From positions 56,426-120,425 of the forward strand of contig NZ_JAIQCI010000020.1 in assembly GCF_022378335.1 (NCBI RefSeq): DNA of 64,000 nucleotides. The letters run 5' to 3'. Both the position numbers and the translations under genes were made by a program. The notes below the pieces were generated by a model, which was not told the DNA's origin, searched no databases, and saw only the letters and a list, made by a program, of their open reading frames with translations. This document shows positions 8,285 through 17,692 of this stretch, piece after piece; positions within the stretch are counted from its first letter, which is position 1; each line of letters starts with the position of its first letter. The stretch is from Croceicoccus hydrothermalis (GTDB lineage Bacteria > Pseudomonadota > Alphaproteobacteria > Sphingomonadales > Sphingomonadaceae).

Positions 8285-9088
8285 TCAATCGGCGTGTTCC
8301 TTTTTGGGCTTGGCCATCTTGCGGTGCATTTCGGCCAGCATCGTATCGGGAATGACATTGGCGAACACGTCCTGAACCTTGTTCATGAAGCCCGATACCA
8401 CATGCGCGTCCCCTTCGAGCAGGGCGTCGTAGCCGTCCTTTGCCACCTTGGCTGGGTCGGACTTGCTGTCGGACTGTCCGGCGCCTGTATCTTCCATGCC
8501 CGCGCGGTCGAAGAATTGCGTATCGGTCACGCCGGGCATCAGGCAGCTTATCGTGACATTGGTGTCCTTCAACTCGTTGCGAAGGCCGAAACAGAAATCG
8601 TCGATATAGGCCTTCGTCGAATTGTAGACGAGTTGATACGCCCCCGGCAAATGCCCCGCAACCGACCCGGTAACCAGGATCCGGCCCGCATCGCGTTCGC
8701 GCATCCGCTTGCCGATATAGTAGATCAGCGCCGTCGTGCCGGTGACATTGGTGTGGATGACATGCGCGATGTCCTTCCACTCCTGATCGAGGAAGGCATG
8801 GCCCAGCCCGTGCCCTGCATTGGCGAGCAGGAAGTCCACCGGACGATCGCCTATTTCGGTCATCAGAGCCATGATCCCGTCGCGCGTGGCAAGGTCGCCC
8901 GTCACGGTCGCGACCGAGGCCGCGCCATGCTGTTTCACGATGGCCTCGGTTTCGCTCATGTCGCGGTCGGCGGCGAGGATCAGGTCGCAGCCGTCCTTCG
9001 CCGCCAGCTTCGCCAGCTCCTGCCCGATCCCGCTCGACGCGCCGGTGATGACGACCAGCCCATGCAATTTGTCGATGTCCTTCGCCAT
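8285..9088 (-). CDS. SDR family NAD(P)-dependent oxidoreductase
   Basis: A 267-residue classical short-chain dehydrogenase. The Rossmann motif TGASSGIGQELAKLA lies near residue 14, NAG is in LLANAGHG, the catalytic serine is in ILVTGSVAG and the YxxxK pair is in VYNSTKAYIDDF. The ATG at 9088 (MAKDIDKLHG) is preferred over one 42 bases further upstream because it starts 2 bases after the alcohol dehydrogenase stop; the longer form would run into that gene. It is the third gene of an SRPBCC-ADH-SDR operon. The substrate is unknown. The C-terminus (residues about 235-267) is lysine-rich. Confidence 0.9.
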   Translation of the reverse strand: MAKDIDKLHGLVVITGASSGIGQELAKLAAKDGCDLILAADRDMSETEAIVKQHGAASVATVTGDLATRDGIMALMTEIGDRPVDFLLANAGHGLGHAFLDQEWKDIAHVIHTNVTGTTALIYYIGKRMRERDAGRILVTGSVAGHLPGAYQLVYNSTKAYIDDFCFGLRNELKDTNVTISCLMPGVTDTQFFDRAGMEDTGAGQSDSKSDPAKVAKDGYDALLEGDAHVVSGFMNKVQDVFANVIPDTMLAEMHRKMAKPKKEHAD

Positions 9089-9090
9089 GA

Positions 9091-10272
9091 TCAGGCCTCC
9101 ATTCCGGGTTTTAGGACGACTTTCGTCCATTCGTTCTGATTGTCGTGGAAATTCTTGTAGCCGTCCGCCGCCTCAGTCAGGGGGAGGCGGTGGCTGATGA
9201 GGAAAGTGGTGTCGAGCGTGCCGTCCTCGATCTTGTCGAGCAGATCCTTGGTATAGCGTTGCACGTGCGTCTGCCCGCCCCGCAGTTGCAGTCCTTTTTC
9301 CATCATCGCGCCCAGCGGCCATTTGTCGGTCATCCCGCCATAGACGCCGGGGATCGACACGCGCCCGCCCGGACGCACGGCCAGGATCGCCTGTTTCAAT
9401 GCGCTCGCCCTGTCGGCACCCATGCCGACGGTCTGCTTCACCATGTCCATCATGTTGTCATAGGCAAAGCCGTGCGCTTCCATGCCGACGGCGTCGATCA
9501 CCGCATCCACGCCGATGCCGCCCGACATTTCCATCAAGGCTTCGCGCACGTCGGTTTCACGGAAATTGATCGTGTCGGCGCCCAGCTTTTTCGCAAGCTC
9601 CAGCCGGTGGGGATAATGATCGATCGCGATCACCTTCGATGCGCCCATCACGATGGCCGATTGAATTGCGAACAGCCCCACCGGGCCGCAGCCCCATACC
9701 GCGACCGTATCGTCGGGATTGATCTCCGCATTTTCCGCACCCATCCAGCCGGTCGGCAGAATGTCGGACAGGAACAACACCTTGTCATCGTCGAGGTGGT
9801 CGGGAACGACGATCGGCCCGACATCGGAGTAGGGGACGCGGACATATTCCGCCTGCCCGCCCGAATATCCGCCGGTGAGATGGGAATAGCCGAACAGCCC
9901 CGCCATCGGATGCCCGTAAAGCGTCGCCGATGCGTCCTGTTTTTCCGCCGGGTTCGAATTTTCACAGCAGCTGTATTGCTTGATGTTGCAGTGGAAACAG
10001 CCGCCGCATGAAATGGTGAATGGAACGACGACGCGCTGTCCTTTTTCCAACGTGCTGTCGGCGCCGGTTTCCACGACCTCGCCCATGAATTCATGGCCCA
10101 GGATGTCGCCCGACTGCACCATCGGGATCACCCCGTCGTAAAGGTGGAGGTCGGAGCCGCAGATCGCGGTGCTCGTCACCTTGATGATCGCATCGCGGCT
10201 GTTCACGATTTCGGGGTCGTCGACATTGTCGACGCGCACGTCATGCTTTCCATGCCAGGTGAGAGCTTTCAT
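9091..10272 (-). CDS. Zinc-dependent alcohol dehydrogenase (FDH-like subfamily)
   Basis: A 393-residue MDR-family dehydrogenase that resembles formaldehyde-dismutase/glutathione-independent formaldehyde dehydrogenases. Catalytic zinc ligands are in TAICGSDLHLYDG and GHEFMGEVVE. The structural zinc loop is CGGCFHCNIKQYSCC (about residues 89-103). The cofactor-binding Rossmann motif is WGCGPVGLFAIQSA. An N-terminal KALTWHGKHDVRVDNV strand is typical. Its start codon overlaps the stop of the SRPBCC gene (ATGA), and the SDR gene follows 2 bases after its own stop, so the three are probably translated together. The aldehyde or alcohol substrate is not evident. Confidence 0.92.
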   Translation of the reverse strand: MKALTWHGKHDVRVDNVDDPEIVNSRDAIIKVTSTAICGSDLHLYDGVIPMVQSGDILGHEFMGEVVETGADSTLEKGQRVVVPFTISCGGCFHCNIKQYSCCENSNPAEKQDASATLYGHPMAGLFGYSHLTGGYSGGQAEYVRVPYSDVGPIVVPDHLDDDKVLFLSDILPTGWMGAENAEINPDDTVAVWGCGPVGLFAIQSAIVMGASKVIAIDHYPHRLELAKKLGADTINFRETDVREALMEMSGGIGVDAVIDAVGMEAHGFAYDNMMDMVKQTVGMGADRASALKQAILAVRPGGRVSIPGVYGGMTDKWPLGAMMEKGLQLRGGQTHVQRYTKDLLDKIEDGTLDTTFLISHRLPLTEAADGYKNFHDNQNEWTKVVLKPGMEA

Positions 10273-10943
10273 CGTGCATTCTCCTGCTGATCGGCTTGAT
10301 CGTTCTGATACTGGGCGGCGCGGGTCTGATCCTTGCGGCGCGCGCTGGTGGTGACTTCGCCGGTTTCCATGAGCATCTTGAAACGCTTGAGATCGTGGCG
10401 CGCCTGTACTTCGGGTTCGCGCATGAACAGCTTGGCGATGGCCTGGCCGATCTTTCCGCCCGGCGCCTTGTACGCAATGACGAGAGAGACGCGCGTGCCG
10501 CGTTCGCCAGGCGCATCCTCGAACGTGACGCGGCCTTCGGTATCGATGTCCGACCCTTCGACGGAGCGCCAGGCGATGAGCTTGTCCTGCTCCTCCCGTG
10601 CGATTTCGGTTTCGACGTCCACGGATTGTCCGGCGGGCGCCTTAATCGTCCACACGGCGCGGCCGTCGCTGCTTTTCGTCGTTATGCGCTCCACGTTTTC
10701 CATGAAGCGGGGCAGGTTCTGAAACTCGCGCCAGAACGCGAAAAGCTCCGCGCGCGGCTTGCGGATGGTGACGGTGCGGCCGACAACCTCGTAATCGCCG
10801 AAATTGCGACGCTGCGTCCATCCGGGCGCGCTGTCGGGGTGATGTTTCTTCTCTCGCGTGGAAAGCCACGCGCCGACCGCCGCCGCGCCAAGGGCAATGC
10901 CCGCCCCGGCCAGCGCGCCCAGTTCCCTGTTATCCGATTTCAT
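10269..10943 (-). CDS. SRPBCC family protein (polyketide cyclase/START-like) with N-terminal anchor
   Basis: A 224-residue protein. Residues 7-25 form a glycine/alanine-rich hydrophobic segment (LGALAGAGIALGAAAVGAWL), so it may be membrane-anchored. The SRPBCC fold follows: VVGRTVTIRKPRAELFAFWR, FQNLPRFMENVERI, DKLIAWRSVEGSDIDTEG. Start is the ATG at 10943; longer in-frame extensions would run into the divergent fumC promoter. It is the first gene of the SRPBCC-ADH-SDR operon, coupled by ATGA to the ADH gene. Proteins of this type often bind hydrophobic ligands, and the ligand is unknown. Confidence 0.85.
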   Translation of the reverse strand: MKSDNRELGALAGAGIALGAAAVGAWLSTREKKHHPDSAPGWTQRRNFGDYEVVGRTVTIRKPRAELFAFWREFQNLPRFMENVERITTKSSDGRAVWTIKAPAGQSVDVETEIAREEQDKLIAWRSVEGSDIDTEGRVTFEDAPGERGTRVSLVIAYKAPGGKIGQAIAKLFMREPEVQARHDLKRFKMLMETGEVTTSARRKDQTRAAQYQNDQADQQENAR

Positions 10944-11145
10944 ATGCAATCTCCGATCTCTGTTACCGATAGAAGCCGCTGGTCCGCCATCGTGTTCCGC
11001 GCGTCGGTCAGGGCGCCCCGTGGCTGCGACGGGGCGCACGCATTGACGCGCCGCGCCGGAAATCGAACCGGATCGCAGGGAACGCAGCGCGGGGACGGCT
11101 TGTTGCCATGCACGAAAGCATCCGATGAAAGGGGCCAGAAAAGCC

Positions 11146-12537
11146 ATGACCGACACACGCAGCGAAACCGACACCATGGGCGCCATCGACGTTCCGGCGG
11201 ACCGCCTCTGGGGCGCGCAGACGCAGCGTTCGCGCGAAAATTTCCGTATCGGTGAGGAGGTCATGCCCCGCCCCGTGACACGCGCGCTGGGCATCGTGAA
11301 GCGGGCGGCGGCGCGGACCAATCGCGATCTCGGCCTGCTCGATGCCGATCTGGCGGACGCCATCATCCGCGCCGCGGACGAGGTGGTATCGGGCGAGCTC
11401 GATGCCGAATTTCCCCTCGTCGTGTGGCAGACGGGTTCGGGAACGCAAAGCAACATGAACGCGAACGAGGTTATCTCCAACCGCGCGAATGTGATGCTGG
11501 GCGGCAAACCGGGCGAAAAATCCCCGGTGCACCCCAATGATCACGTCAACATGTCGCAATCGTCGAACGATACGTTTCCCACCGCCATCAATATCGCCGC
11601 CGTAACCCAGATTGCCGAAAGGCTGTTGCCCGCGCTGCACACGATGCATGAGGATCTGAACCAAAAGGCGCGGCGATGGGACGGTATCGTCAAGATCGGC
11701 CGCACCCATACGCAGGATGCAACACCGCTGACGCTCGGACAGGAATTTTCCGGTTACGCGCGGCAGGTGGAGCTTGGCATCGCGCGGATCGATAGCGTGA
11801 TGGACGGTCTTTACGATCTGGCGCAGGGGGGCACGGCGGTGGGCACCGGGCTGAACGCGCCGGACGGCTTTGGGACCGGCGTCGCCGAAGCCATTGCGAA
11901 GGATACGGGCCACCCGTTCCGAAGCGCGGCCAACAAGTTCGAAAGCCTTGCCGCGCACGATGCGCTGCTGTTTGCGCATGGCGCGCTCAATACGCTGGCG
12001 GCGAGCCTTTTCAAGATCGCCAACGACATCCGCTATCTCGGCTCCGGGCCGCGTTCGGGTCTTGGCGAGCTGGCCCTGCCGGCGAACGAGCCGGGCAGTT
12101 CGATCATGCCCGGAAAGGTAAACCCGACGCAGTGCGAAGCGATGACGCAGGTGTGCGCGCAGGTGTTCGGCAATCACGCCACGCTAAGCTTCGCGGCGAG
12201 CCAGGGGCAGTTCGAGCTGAATGTCTATCGCCCGGTCATGGCGTATGATTTCCTGCAATCGGTGCGGCTGCTGGCCGATGCGGCGAACAGTTTTACGACA
12301 AACCTGCTAGCCGGGCTGGAGCCGCGGGAGGACAATATCGCGAAGGGGGTCGAAAACTCGCTCATGCTGGTCACCGCGCTGGCGCCGACGATCGGCTATG
12401 ACAAGGCCGCCGCCATCGCGAAGGATGCGCATGCACGCAACGTCACCCTGCGCGAAGCCGCGATCGACAGCGGCCATGTCACCGGCGAGGATTACGACCG
12501 CATCGTGAAGCCCGAGGCCATGACGAAACCGGGCTGA
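11146..12537 (+). CDS. fumC: Fumarate hydratase, class II
   Basis: A 463-residue TCA-cycle enzyme converting fumarate to malate, iron-independent. The ATG at 11146 gives [20 protein letters not shown], which lines up with the start of characterised FumC proteins; an in-frame ATG 21 bases upstream would add seven residues. Signatures present are [68 protein letters not shown] and the fumarase/aspartase signature [13 protein letters not shown]. An AGGGG lies upstream as a ribosome site. It is divergent from the SRPBCC operon and convergent with nadE. Confidence 0.96.
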   Translation: MTDTRSETDTMGAIDVPADRLWGAQTQRSRENFRIGEEVMPRPVTRALGIVKRAAARTNRDLGLLDADLADAIIRAADEVVSGELDAEFPLVVWQTGSGTQSNMNANEVISNRANVMLGGKPGEKSPVHPNDHVNMSQSSNDTFPTAINIAAVTQIAERLLPALHTMHEDLNQKARRWDGIVKIGRTHTQDATPLTLGQEFSGYARQVELGIARIDSVMDGLYDLAQGGTAVGTGLNAPDGFGTGVAEAIAKDTGHPFRSAANKFESLAAHDALLFAHGALNTLAASLFKIANDIRYLGSGPRSGLGELALPANEPGSSIMPGKVNPTQCEAMTQVCAQVFGNHATLSFAASQGQFELNVYRPVMAYDFLQSVRLLADAANSFTTNLLAGLEPREDNIAKGVENSLMLVTALAPTIGYDKAAAIAKDAHARNVTLREAAIDSGHVTGEDYDRIVKPEAMTKPG

Positions 12538-12547
12538 ACCGCCCCGG

Positions 12548-14614
12548 TCATTCCGGCACGTTGTCCCGCAATTCCTGCACCCAGACATCGGCGACCGAAT
12601 CGGACGGCGCACGCCAGTCGCCCCGCGGGCTAAGCGCGCCGCCGGAGGATACTTTGGGTCCGTTCGGAATGGCCGACCGCTTGAACTGCGACGATTGAAA
12701 GAAACGCCAGCAGAATTTCTCCAGCCATTTGCGAATGGTGGGAAGGTCGTATGCGTTCTTCAGCGCGTCGGGAAATTCCGCCGGCCACAGCCCGCGCTCC
12801 GCATCGCGCCATGCGTGCCAGGCGAGGAAGGCGACCTTCGACGGTTTCTGTCCGAACCGCATGATGTGGTGGAGGAAGAAATCGTTCAGTTCATACGGCC
12901 CGATCTTGCTCTGCGTGCTCTGTATCTCGCCGTCTTCGCCCTGCGGGACGAGTTCGGGGGAAATCTCGGTCGCGAGAATATCCTCCAGCACCTGATCCGC
13001 GGCATGGTCGAGCTGATTGGTGCGCGCGGTCCAGCGGATGAGATATTGAATGAGCGTTTTGGGCACGCCGGCATTCACGGCATAATGGCTCATCTGATCG
13101 CCCACGCCATAGGTGCACCAGCCGAGCGCCAGTTCGGACAGGTCGCCCGTGCCGATGACGAACCCTGAATGATGTCCGGCAAGCCGGAACAGATAATCGG
13201 TGCGCAGGCCCGCCTGAACATTTTCGAAGGTCACGTCATACACAGGCTCCCCATCGGCGAACGGATGGCCGATGTCCTCCAGCATGCGGCGCGCGGCGGG
13301 CTTTATATCGATCTCCTCCGCCACGATGCCGATCGCCTTCATCAGCTTCCACGCGTTCGATTTCGTGCCCTCGCTGGTCCCGAAACCGGGCATAGTATAG
13401 CCGCGGATCGTGCTGCGCGGGAGATTCAGCCGGTCGCACGCCCGCGCCGCGACGAGTAGCGCATGAGTGGAATCGAGCCCGCCCGATATGCCGATCACCA
13501 TGGTATCGCCGCCCGTCGCCTCGAACCGGCGCATCAGGCCATCGACCTGGATATTGAACGCCTCGAAACAATCCTCGTCGAGCTTTTCCTGGCGGTTGGG
13601 GACGAAGGGAAAGCGCCGGATCGGGCGATTGAGCCCGATGTCCCGCATGCCGTTACCGAGCGTGAATTCCACCATGCGGAACCGTGTCTGCGGCAGACCC
13701 GCATGTTCTGCGGCATCGTTGAAGGTTTGCAGCCGTTGCCGGTCGAGCACGATGCGGTCGCAATCGATATCCGCGATGCACAATTCCGCGTCGAGCGAGA
13801 AACGCTCGCTCTCGGCCAGAAGATCGCCGAGTTCGTAGATGATGCCCTGGCCGTCCCAGGCGAGATCGGTCGTGCTTTCCCCGTGCCCCGCGGCGGAGTA
13901 GAGGTAGGCGGTCTGCGTCCGCGACGATTGCGCACGGCACAAGAGATGCCGCTCATCCGACTTGCCGATGGTGATATTGCTGGCCGAGAGATTGGCGATG
14001 ACCGTCGCACCTGCGAGCGCGCCATGAGTTGATGGCGGCGTCGCGGCCCAGAAATCCTCGCAGATTTCGGCGAACAGCTTGAACGAGGGGACGTCGCTCG
14101 CGGCGAAGATGAGGTCCGTGCCGAACGGAACGCGGGCACCCCCGACGGCGATATGCTGACCGGTGATATTGCGGCCATGCGCGAACCAGCGTTTTTCGTA
14201 GAATTCGCGATAATTGGGCAGGTAGCTTTTGGGCACCGCGCCCAGAATGCGCCCCTTCGCCACCGGAATCGCGCAATTGTAGATGCGCCCCTCGTGGCGA
14301 AGCGCCGCGCCGATCATCAGCACCGGCGACAGCTCCGCGCTCGCCTCCGCAATATCGATAAGCGCGCGCTCGACCGCGTCGAGCAATGCCGCCTGCATAT
14401 GCAGATCATCGATGGCATAGGACGTCAGGCACAATTCGGGAAAGACGAGCAGGTCGACCCCTGCCTCGTGCGCCCGCCGCGCCTCCTTTAAAATCGCGTC
14501 GCGGTTGAAGGATATGTCCGCCGTGCGCACCCGGGGCGTGCTGGTCGCCGCGCGGATGAAGCCATGGCGGTGGAGCGAGAAGAAATCGCCGTTTGCCGTC
14601 CCTGTGTCGTTCAT
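12548..14614 (-). CDS. nadE: Glutamine-dependent NAD+ synthase
   Basis: A 688-residue two-domain enzyme for the last step of NAD+ synthesis (nicotinic acid adenine dinucleotide to NAD+). The N-terminal nitrilase-type glutaminase has the Glu-Lys-Cys triad: VFPELCLTSYAIDD, VPKSYLPNYREFYEKRWF and LFAEICEDFWAA. The C-terminal synthetase domain has the PP-loop GISGGLDSTHALLVAARACD (about residue 370) and GTGDLSELALGWCTYGVGDQ. The length fits the long, glutamine-using class. Its ATG overlaps the stop of pncC, so the two are translationally coupled. It is convergent with fumC, with 10 bases between the stops. Confidence 0.96.
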   Translation of the reverse strand: MNDTGTANGDFFSLHRHGFIRAATSTPRVRTADISFNRDAILKEARRAHEAGVDLLVFPELCLTSYAIDDLHMQAALLDAVERALIDIAEASAELSPVLMIGAALRHEGRIYNCAIPVAKGRILGAVPKSYLPNYREFYEKRWFAHGRNITGQHIAVGGARVPFGTDLIFAASDVPSFKLFAEICEDFWAATPPSTHGALAGATVIANLSASNITIGKSDERHLLCRAQSSRTQTAYLYSAAGHGESTTDLAWDGQGIIYELGDLLAESERFSLDAELCIADIDCDRIVLDRQRLQTFNDAAEHAGLPQTRFRMVEFTLGNGMRDIGLNRPIRRFPFVPNRQEKLDEDCFEAFNIQVDGLMRRFEATGGDTMVIGISGGLDSTHALLVAARACDRLNLPRSTIRGYTMPGFGTSEGTKSNAWKLMKAIGIVAEEIDIKPAARRMLEDIGHPFADGEPVYDVTFENVQAGLRTDYLFRLAGHHSGFVIGTGDLSELALGWCTYGVGDQMSHYAVNAGVPKTLIQYLIRWTARTNQLDHAADQVLEDILATEISPELVPQGEDGEIQSTQSKIGPYELNDFFLHHIMRFGQKPSKVAFLAWHAWRDAERGLWPAEFPDALKNAYDLPTIRKWLEKFCWRFFQSSQFKRSAIPNGPKVSSGGALSPRGDWRAPSDSVADVWVQELRDNVPE

Positions 14615-15141
14615 CGCTGCGCACCCTCGTCCATTTTCAGCAGTTCCTGTTCCATCATGTCGAGCGCCACGTTCAGCGCCGCCTTGCGAACGCCGGAGCG
14701 ACCGATCGCCCCGAAATGTTCCTCCCGATGGTGAATGTCGCCATTCTTCACGGCGCAGCCGAAATGGACAAGCCCTTCTTCGGCGTCATCCCCGCCCGGG
14801 CCGGCATATCCCGTGATCGACACGGCAATGGCGGAGCGGGAGCGGTTTAACGCACCCCGTGCCATGGCGATGGCAATCGGCCTGCTGACCGCGCCGCAGC
14901 TTTCGACCTCGTCCCGGTCGATGTCGAGCAGATCGCATTTCGCATCCACCGAATAGGTCACGATCCCCCGATCGAAGGCATGGCCACGGCCGCGAACATC
15001 GGTCAGCAACGCCGCCAGCAGCCCGCCAGTGCAGCTTTCCGCCGTGGTCAGCGAAACCTTCCGCTCATGCGCGAGGTCGAGAACGCGGTGTGCCCGTTCG
15101 ATCAGATCGTCGGGAAGGATGGGGTCGAGAGTGGATGTCAT
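14611..15141 (-). CDS. pncC: CinA-family nicotinamide mononucleotide deamidase
   Basis: A 176-residue stand-alone CinA C-terminal domain protein (PncC/YgaD type), which hydrolyses NMN to nicotinic acid mononucleotide. Motifs are SLTTAESCTGGLLAALLTDV (the nucleophilic serine region), GIVTYSVDAKCDLLDI and SITGYAGPGGDDAEEGLVHFG. The ATG at 15141 starts MTSTLDPILPDDLIERAHRV; longer forms extend into the terminator of the gene upstream. The stop overlaps the nadE start (ATGA). The pair makes sense in one pathway: PncC makes deamidated NaMN, and NadE re-amidates NaAD to NAD+. Confidence 0.92.
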   Translation of the reverse strand: MTSTLDPILPDDLIERAHRVLDLAHERKVSLTTAESCTGGLLAALLTDVRGRGHAFDRGIVTYSVDAKCDLLDIDRDEVESCGAVSRPIAIAMARGALNRSRSAIAVSITGYAGPGGDDAEEGLVHFGCAVKNGDIHHREEHFGAIGRSGVRKAALNVALDMMEQELLKMDEGAQR

Positions 15142-15191
15142 AATGCTGTCCGTTTGTTGACCGGTGCGGAGCGCGGTGTCGTGCGACGACG

Positions 15192-15222
15192 AAAAGGCCC
15201 GACCGCAATGGCCGGGCCTTTC
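15192..15222 (-). terminator. Rho-independent terminator after the BON-domain gene
   Basis: Read on the minus strand, AAAGGCCCGGCCATTGCGGTC continues into GGGCCTTTTC. The arms pair over nine or more bases and end in a T-run on either strand, so the structure may work in both directions. It lies 31 bases after the BON-protein stop and 51 bases before pncC. It separates the BON gene from the pncC-nadE operon. Confidence 0.8.
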
Positions 15223-15252
15223 TTCAGGGTATTTCACAAACCCTGTTCGGGA

Positions 15253-16080
15253 TCACGAACCTGTCGTTTCTTCCGCCGTCCGGGTCCGGTCGTACCGTTG
15301 GTCCAGTTCGGTCACGCGGAGGTTGTTCTGCACATGGCGCACACCGGAAATGTCGTGGACGCAATCTTCTGCCCGGCGCTTGCCCCGACGGTCCTCGACC
15401 GAACCGTCGAGCGTGACCTCGGCATCCTGTACGGTGACAGTGATTTCGGACGCATCGACGCCCCAGTCATCGGTCAGCCGGTCGCAGGCATCTTCGAGAA
15501 TACGTTCGTCCGAACGCTTGTAATTCGCAGGTCCGCGCCCGGTATGGTCACGCTCCCGGCGGCGTTCCGCATCCTCGTCGCCGAACCAGCTCGCGATTTC
15601 GTCACCGGCCTTGTCGAAGAAGCCGCGCTCTTCGTTCCGGCGGCGGTTGTGGCCCATCGTCCCGGCATAGGCACCGCCGCCGCCGCCGCTGCCGTAGCTG
15701 CCGCTGCCATATCCGCGGTTCTGGACACGTTCGAAATCGCGGCCGCCATAATCGTTCGAATTGAAGCTGCCGAAACGGTCGCCCCGGTTGTCGTAACGCA
15801 TGGGATCGCCGGCCGTGCGTGCTCCGTCGCGATCGTTCCTGTCGCGCCCGCCGCGGCGCATCATGTCATCACGGCCGTAGCTTGCGAAGTCGTCGCGGCC
15901 ATAATCGTTGTCCATCTGGCGATAGCCGTCGTCATAGCTGCCTTGCTGACCGTATCCGCGCTCCGATCCGTAATTGCCGGATTCGAATTGCTGTTGCTGC
16001 CGGTCGTCGAAACGGTCGTAATCGCGGTTATAGTTGCGATTGCGTTCGTTTCTACGTTCGTTGTCAAAACGGTTGGCCAT
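15253..16080 (-). CDS. BON-domain protein with long low-complexity N-terminus
   Basis: A 275-residue protein in two halves. Residues 1 to about 150 are low-complexity, rich in Arg, Asn, Asp, Tyr, Gln and Gly (for example NERRNERNRNYNRDYDRFDD and GYGSGSYGSGGGGGAYAG), with no signal peptide. A conserved linker SWFGDEDAERRRERDH follows, then a BON domain at about residues 188-256 (ILEDACDRLTDDWGVDASEI; VTLDGSVEDRRGKRRAEDC; GVRHVQNNLRV). BON domains are linked to envelope or osmotic-stress functions. The start has a strong site, AGGAGACC, six bases before the ATG. A candidate stress-sigma promoter lies about 95 bases upstream. Exact role unknown. Confidence 0.85.
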   Translation of the reverse strand: MANRFDNERRNERNRNYNRDYDRFDDRQQQQFESGNYGSERGYGQQGSYDDGYRQMDNDYGRDDFASYGRDDMMRRGGRDRNDRDGARTAGDPMRYDNRGDRFGSFNSNDYGGRDFERVQNRGYGSGSYGSGGGGGAYAGTMGHNRRRNEERGFFDKAGDEIASWFGDEDAERRRERDHTGRGPANYKRSDERILEDACDRLTDDWGVDASEITVTVQDAEVTLDGSVEDRRGKRRAEDCVHDISGVRHVQNNLRVTELDQRYDRTRTAEETTGS

Positions 16081-16173
16081 GAAAGGTCTCCTTTTTCTAT
16101 GTCATGAAAGACGGAGCCGAATAATCCTACCGGCTGATCTTTCCCGCTTTTTAGCGGATTGTATGGTGTTTAA

Positions 16174-16199
16174 ACGGGTGAACGGATTGCTTTGTTTCC
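16174..16199 (-). promoter_or_regulatory. Candidate EcfG-type stress promoter for the BON gene
   Basis: On the minus strand, GAAAC (16195-16199) is followed after 17 bases by CGTT (16174-16177). The known alphaproteobacterial general-stress sigma factor EcfG recognises GGAAC-N16/17-CGTT, so this is one mismatch from consensus with correct spacing. It would give a leader of about 90 bases to the BON gene. The rest of the 262-base gap (16081-16342) holds an AT-richer stretch with a small CCGCT/AGCGG hairpin at about 16146-16159 and nothing else recognisable. Confidence 0.4.
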
Positions 16200-16342
16200 C
16201 GGTTCGTCGCATCGCTGCGCCATTTGGGCGAAGAAGAGGCGTGTTGCGAAAGTTTTCGAGACGATACAGGGGCTTGTCAGGTTCGTCATCCAAGCACGGA
16301 AACGGGATTGCGGGGCGGCGCATTCGCGGTAAGGTGGCGTTC

Positions 16343-17677
16343 ATGACCATACGTTCCTCGCTTCGTGCGCTTTCGCTTTCTGCCACTCTCGGCCTGATGT
16401 TGCCCGGCGCGGCATGGGCCGATACGCTGACCGACGATCTTCGGGGCGACATGCCCGAACTCATGACGCTTTATCGCGATCTGCATGCGCATCCCGAATT
16501 GTCGATGCAGGAAACCCGCACCGCGGCGAAAATGGCCGGTCTGATGCGCGAACTGGGTTATGAGGTGACGGAGAATGTCGGCCAGACCGGCGTCGTCGGC
16601 ATCATGAAGAACGGCGCCGGTCCGGTCGTGCTGCTACGGGCCGATATGGACGGGCTTCCGGTGCGGGAGCAGACGGGGCTTCCCTTTGCATCGCAGGTGA
16701 CCGCGACGGCGCGGTCCGGCGTGGAAAGCGGGGTGATGCACGCCTGCGGCCACGATACGCACATGACCGGCCTGATCGGGGCTGCGCGCCTTTTGGCGGA
16801 GCGGCGGTCCGAATGGTCGGGCACGCTGATGCTCGTCGCGCAGCCGGGTGAGGAAGTGGGCGAGGGGGCCGCCGCCATGCTCGACGATGGGCTTTACGAG
16901 CGCTTCGGTCGGCCCGACTATGCCATCGCGTTTCACGACGCCGCCGCGCTTCCCGCAGGGGTCGTGGGCTATTCCCCCGGCTATGCGCTGGCCAATGTGG
17001 ACAGCATCGACATCACCGTTCCGGGCGTCGGCGGTCATGGTGCCTATCCGCATATGACGAAGGACCCGATCGTATTGGCGAGCAGCATCGTGATGCGGCT
17101 TCAAACGCTGGTCAGCCGGGAGCAGGATCCACAGGATCCGGCCGTGGTCACCGTCGGCTCCATCCACGCCGGATCGAAGCACAACATCATTTCGGACGAG
17201 GCGAAATTACAGCTTACCGTGCGCAGCTATGGCGACGAAAGCCGACAGGGTCTTATCGATGGGATACGCCGGATCGTGCGCGGCGAGGCGATCGCCGCCG
17301 GCATGCCGGAGGACAGGATGCCGACCGTGACGCTCGCGGATCAATTCACACCGGCGACCTACAACGATCCTGCGCTGGCGACGCGCATGGCCGGATTGTT
17401 CGAAACGCGGTTCGGCGCGGACCGCGTGGTGGAGGAACCCGCGACGATGGGCGGCGAGGATTTCAGCCGGTATCGACGCGCCGCGCCCGATGAGATCGAA
17501 TCGCTGATCTTCTGGGTCGGCGGGGTGCCGATGGACCGGTGGGAGGCGGCGCAGGCGGGAACGGCGCAGCTTCCCTCGCTGCACAGCCCGTTCTGGGCGC
17601 CGGATGCGGACGCCGTGATCGCCACCGGGGCGGAGGCGCTGGCGGCGGCGGCTCTCGATCTTATGCCGGCGCGCTGA
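16343..17677 (+). CDS. Secreted M20-family amidohydrolase
   Basis: A 444-residue metallo-amidohydrolase of the M20D/AmhX-hippurate hydrolase family. The ATG at 16343 has an AAGGTGG site 6 bases upstream and begins a Sec signal peptide (MTIRSSLRALSLSATLGLML, cleaved near AWA), so the enzyme is probably periplasmic. Metal-binding motifs are HAHPELSMQE, LLRADMDGLPVREQTGLPF, MHACGHDTHMTGLIGAARLL, QPGEEVGEGAAAMLDDGL and MGGEDFSRY. The dimerisation domain sits in the middle (VDSIDITVPGVGGHGAYPH). Substrates in this family are N-acyl amino acids or peptides; the one here is not known. Confidence 0.92.
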   Translation: MTIRSSLRALSLSATLGLMLPGAAWADTLTDDLRGDMPELMTLYRDLHAHPELSMQETRTAAKMAGLMRELGYEVTENVGQTGVVGIMKNGAGPVVLLRADMDGLPVREQTGLPFASQVTATARSGVESGVMHACGHDTHMTGLIGAARLLAERRSEWSGTLMLVAQPGEEVGEGAAAMLDDGLYERFGRPDYAIAFHDAAALPAGVVGYSPGYALANVDSIDITVPGVGGHGAYPHMTKDPIVLASSIVMRLQTLVSREQDPQDPAVVTVGSIHAGSKHNIISDEAKLQLTVRSYGDESRQGLIDGIRRIVRGEAIAAGMPEDRMPTVTLADQFTPATYNDPALATRMAGLFETRFGADRVVEEPATMGGEDFSRYRRAAPDEIESLIFWVGGVPMDRWEAAQAGTAQLPSLHSPFWAPDADAVIATGAEALAAAALDLMPAR

Positions 17678-17692
17678 ACGCTCCTCATCACG

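Noticed and set aside
10973..10998. Possible EcfG promoter (GGAAC at 10994-10998 on the minus strand) for the SRPBCC operon
   Set aside because: The -35 is perfect, but the -10 position after 17 bases reads GCTT, only two of four matches. Not enough to list.
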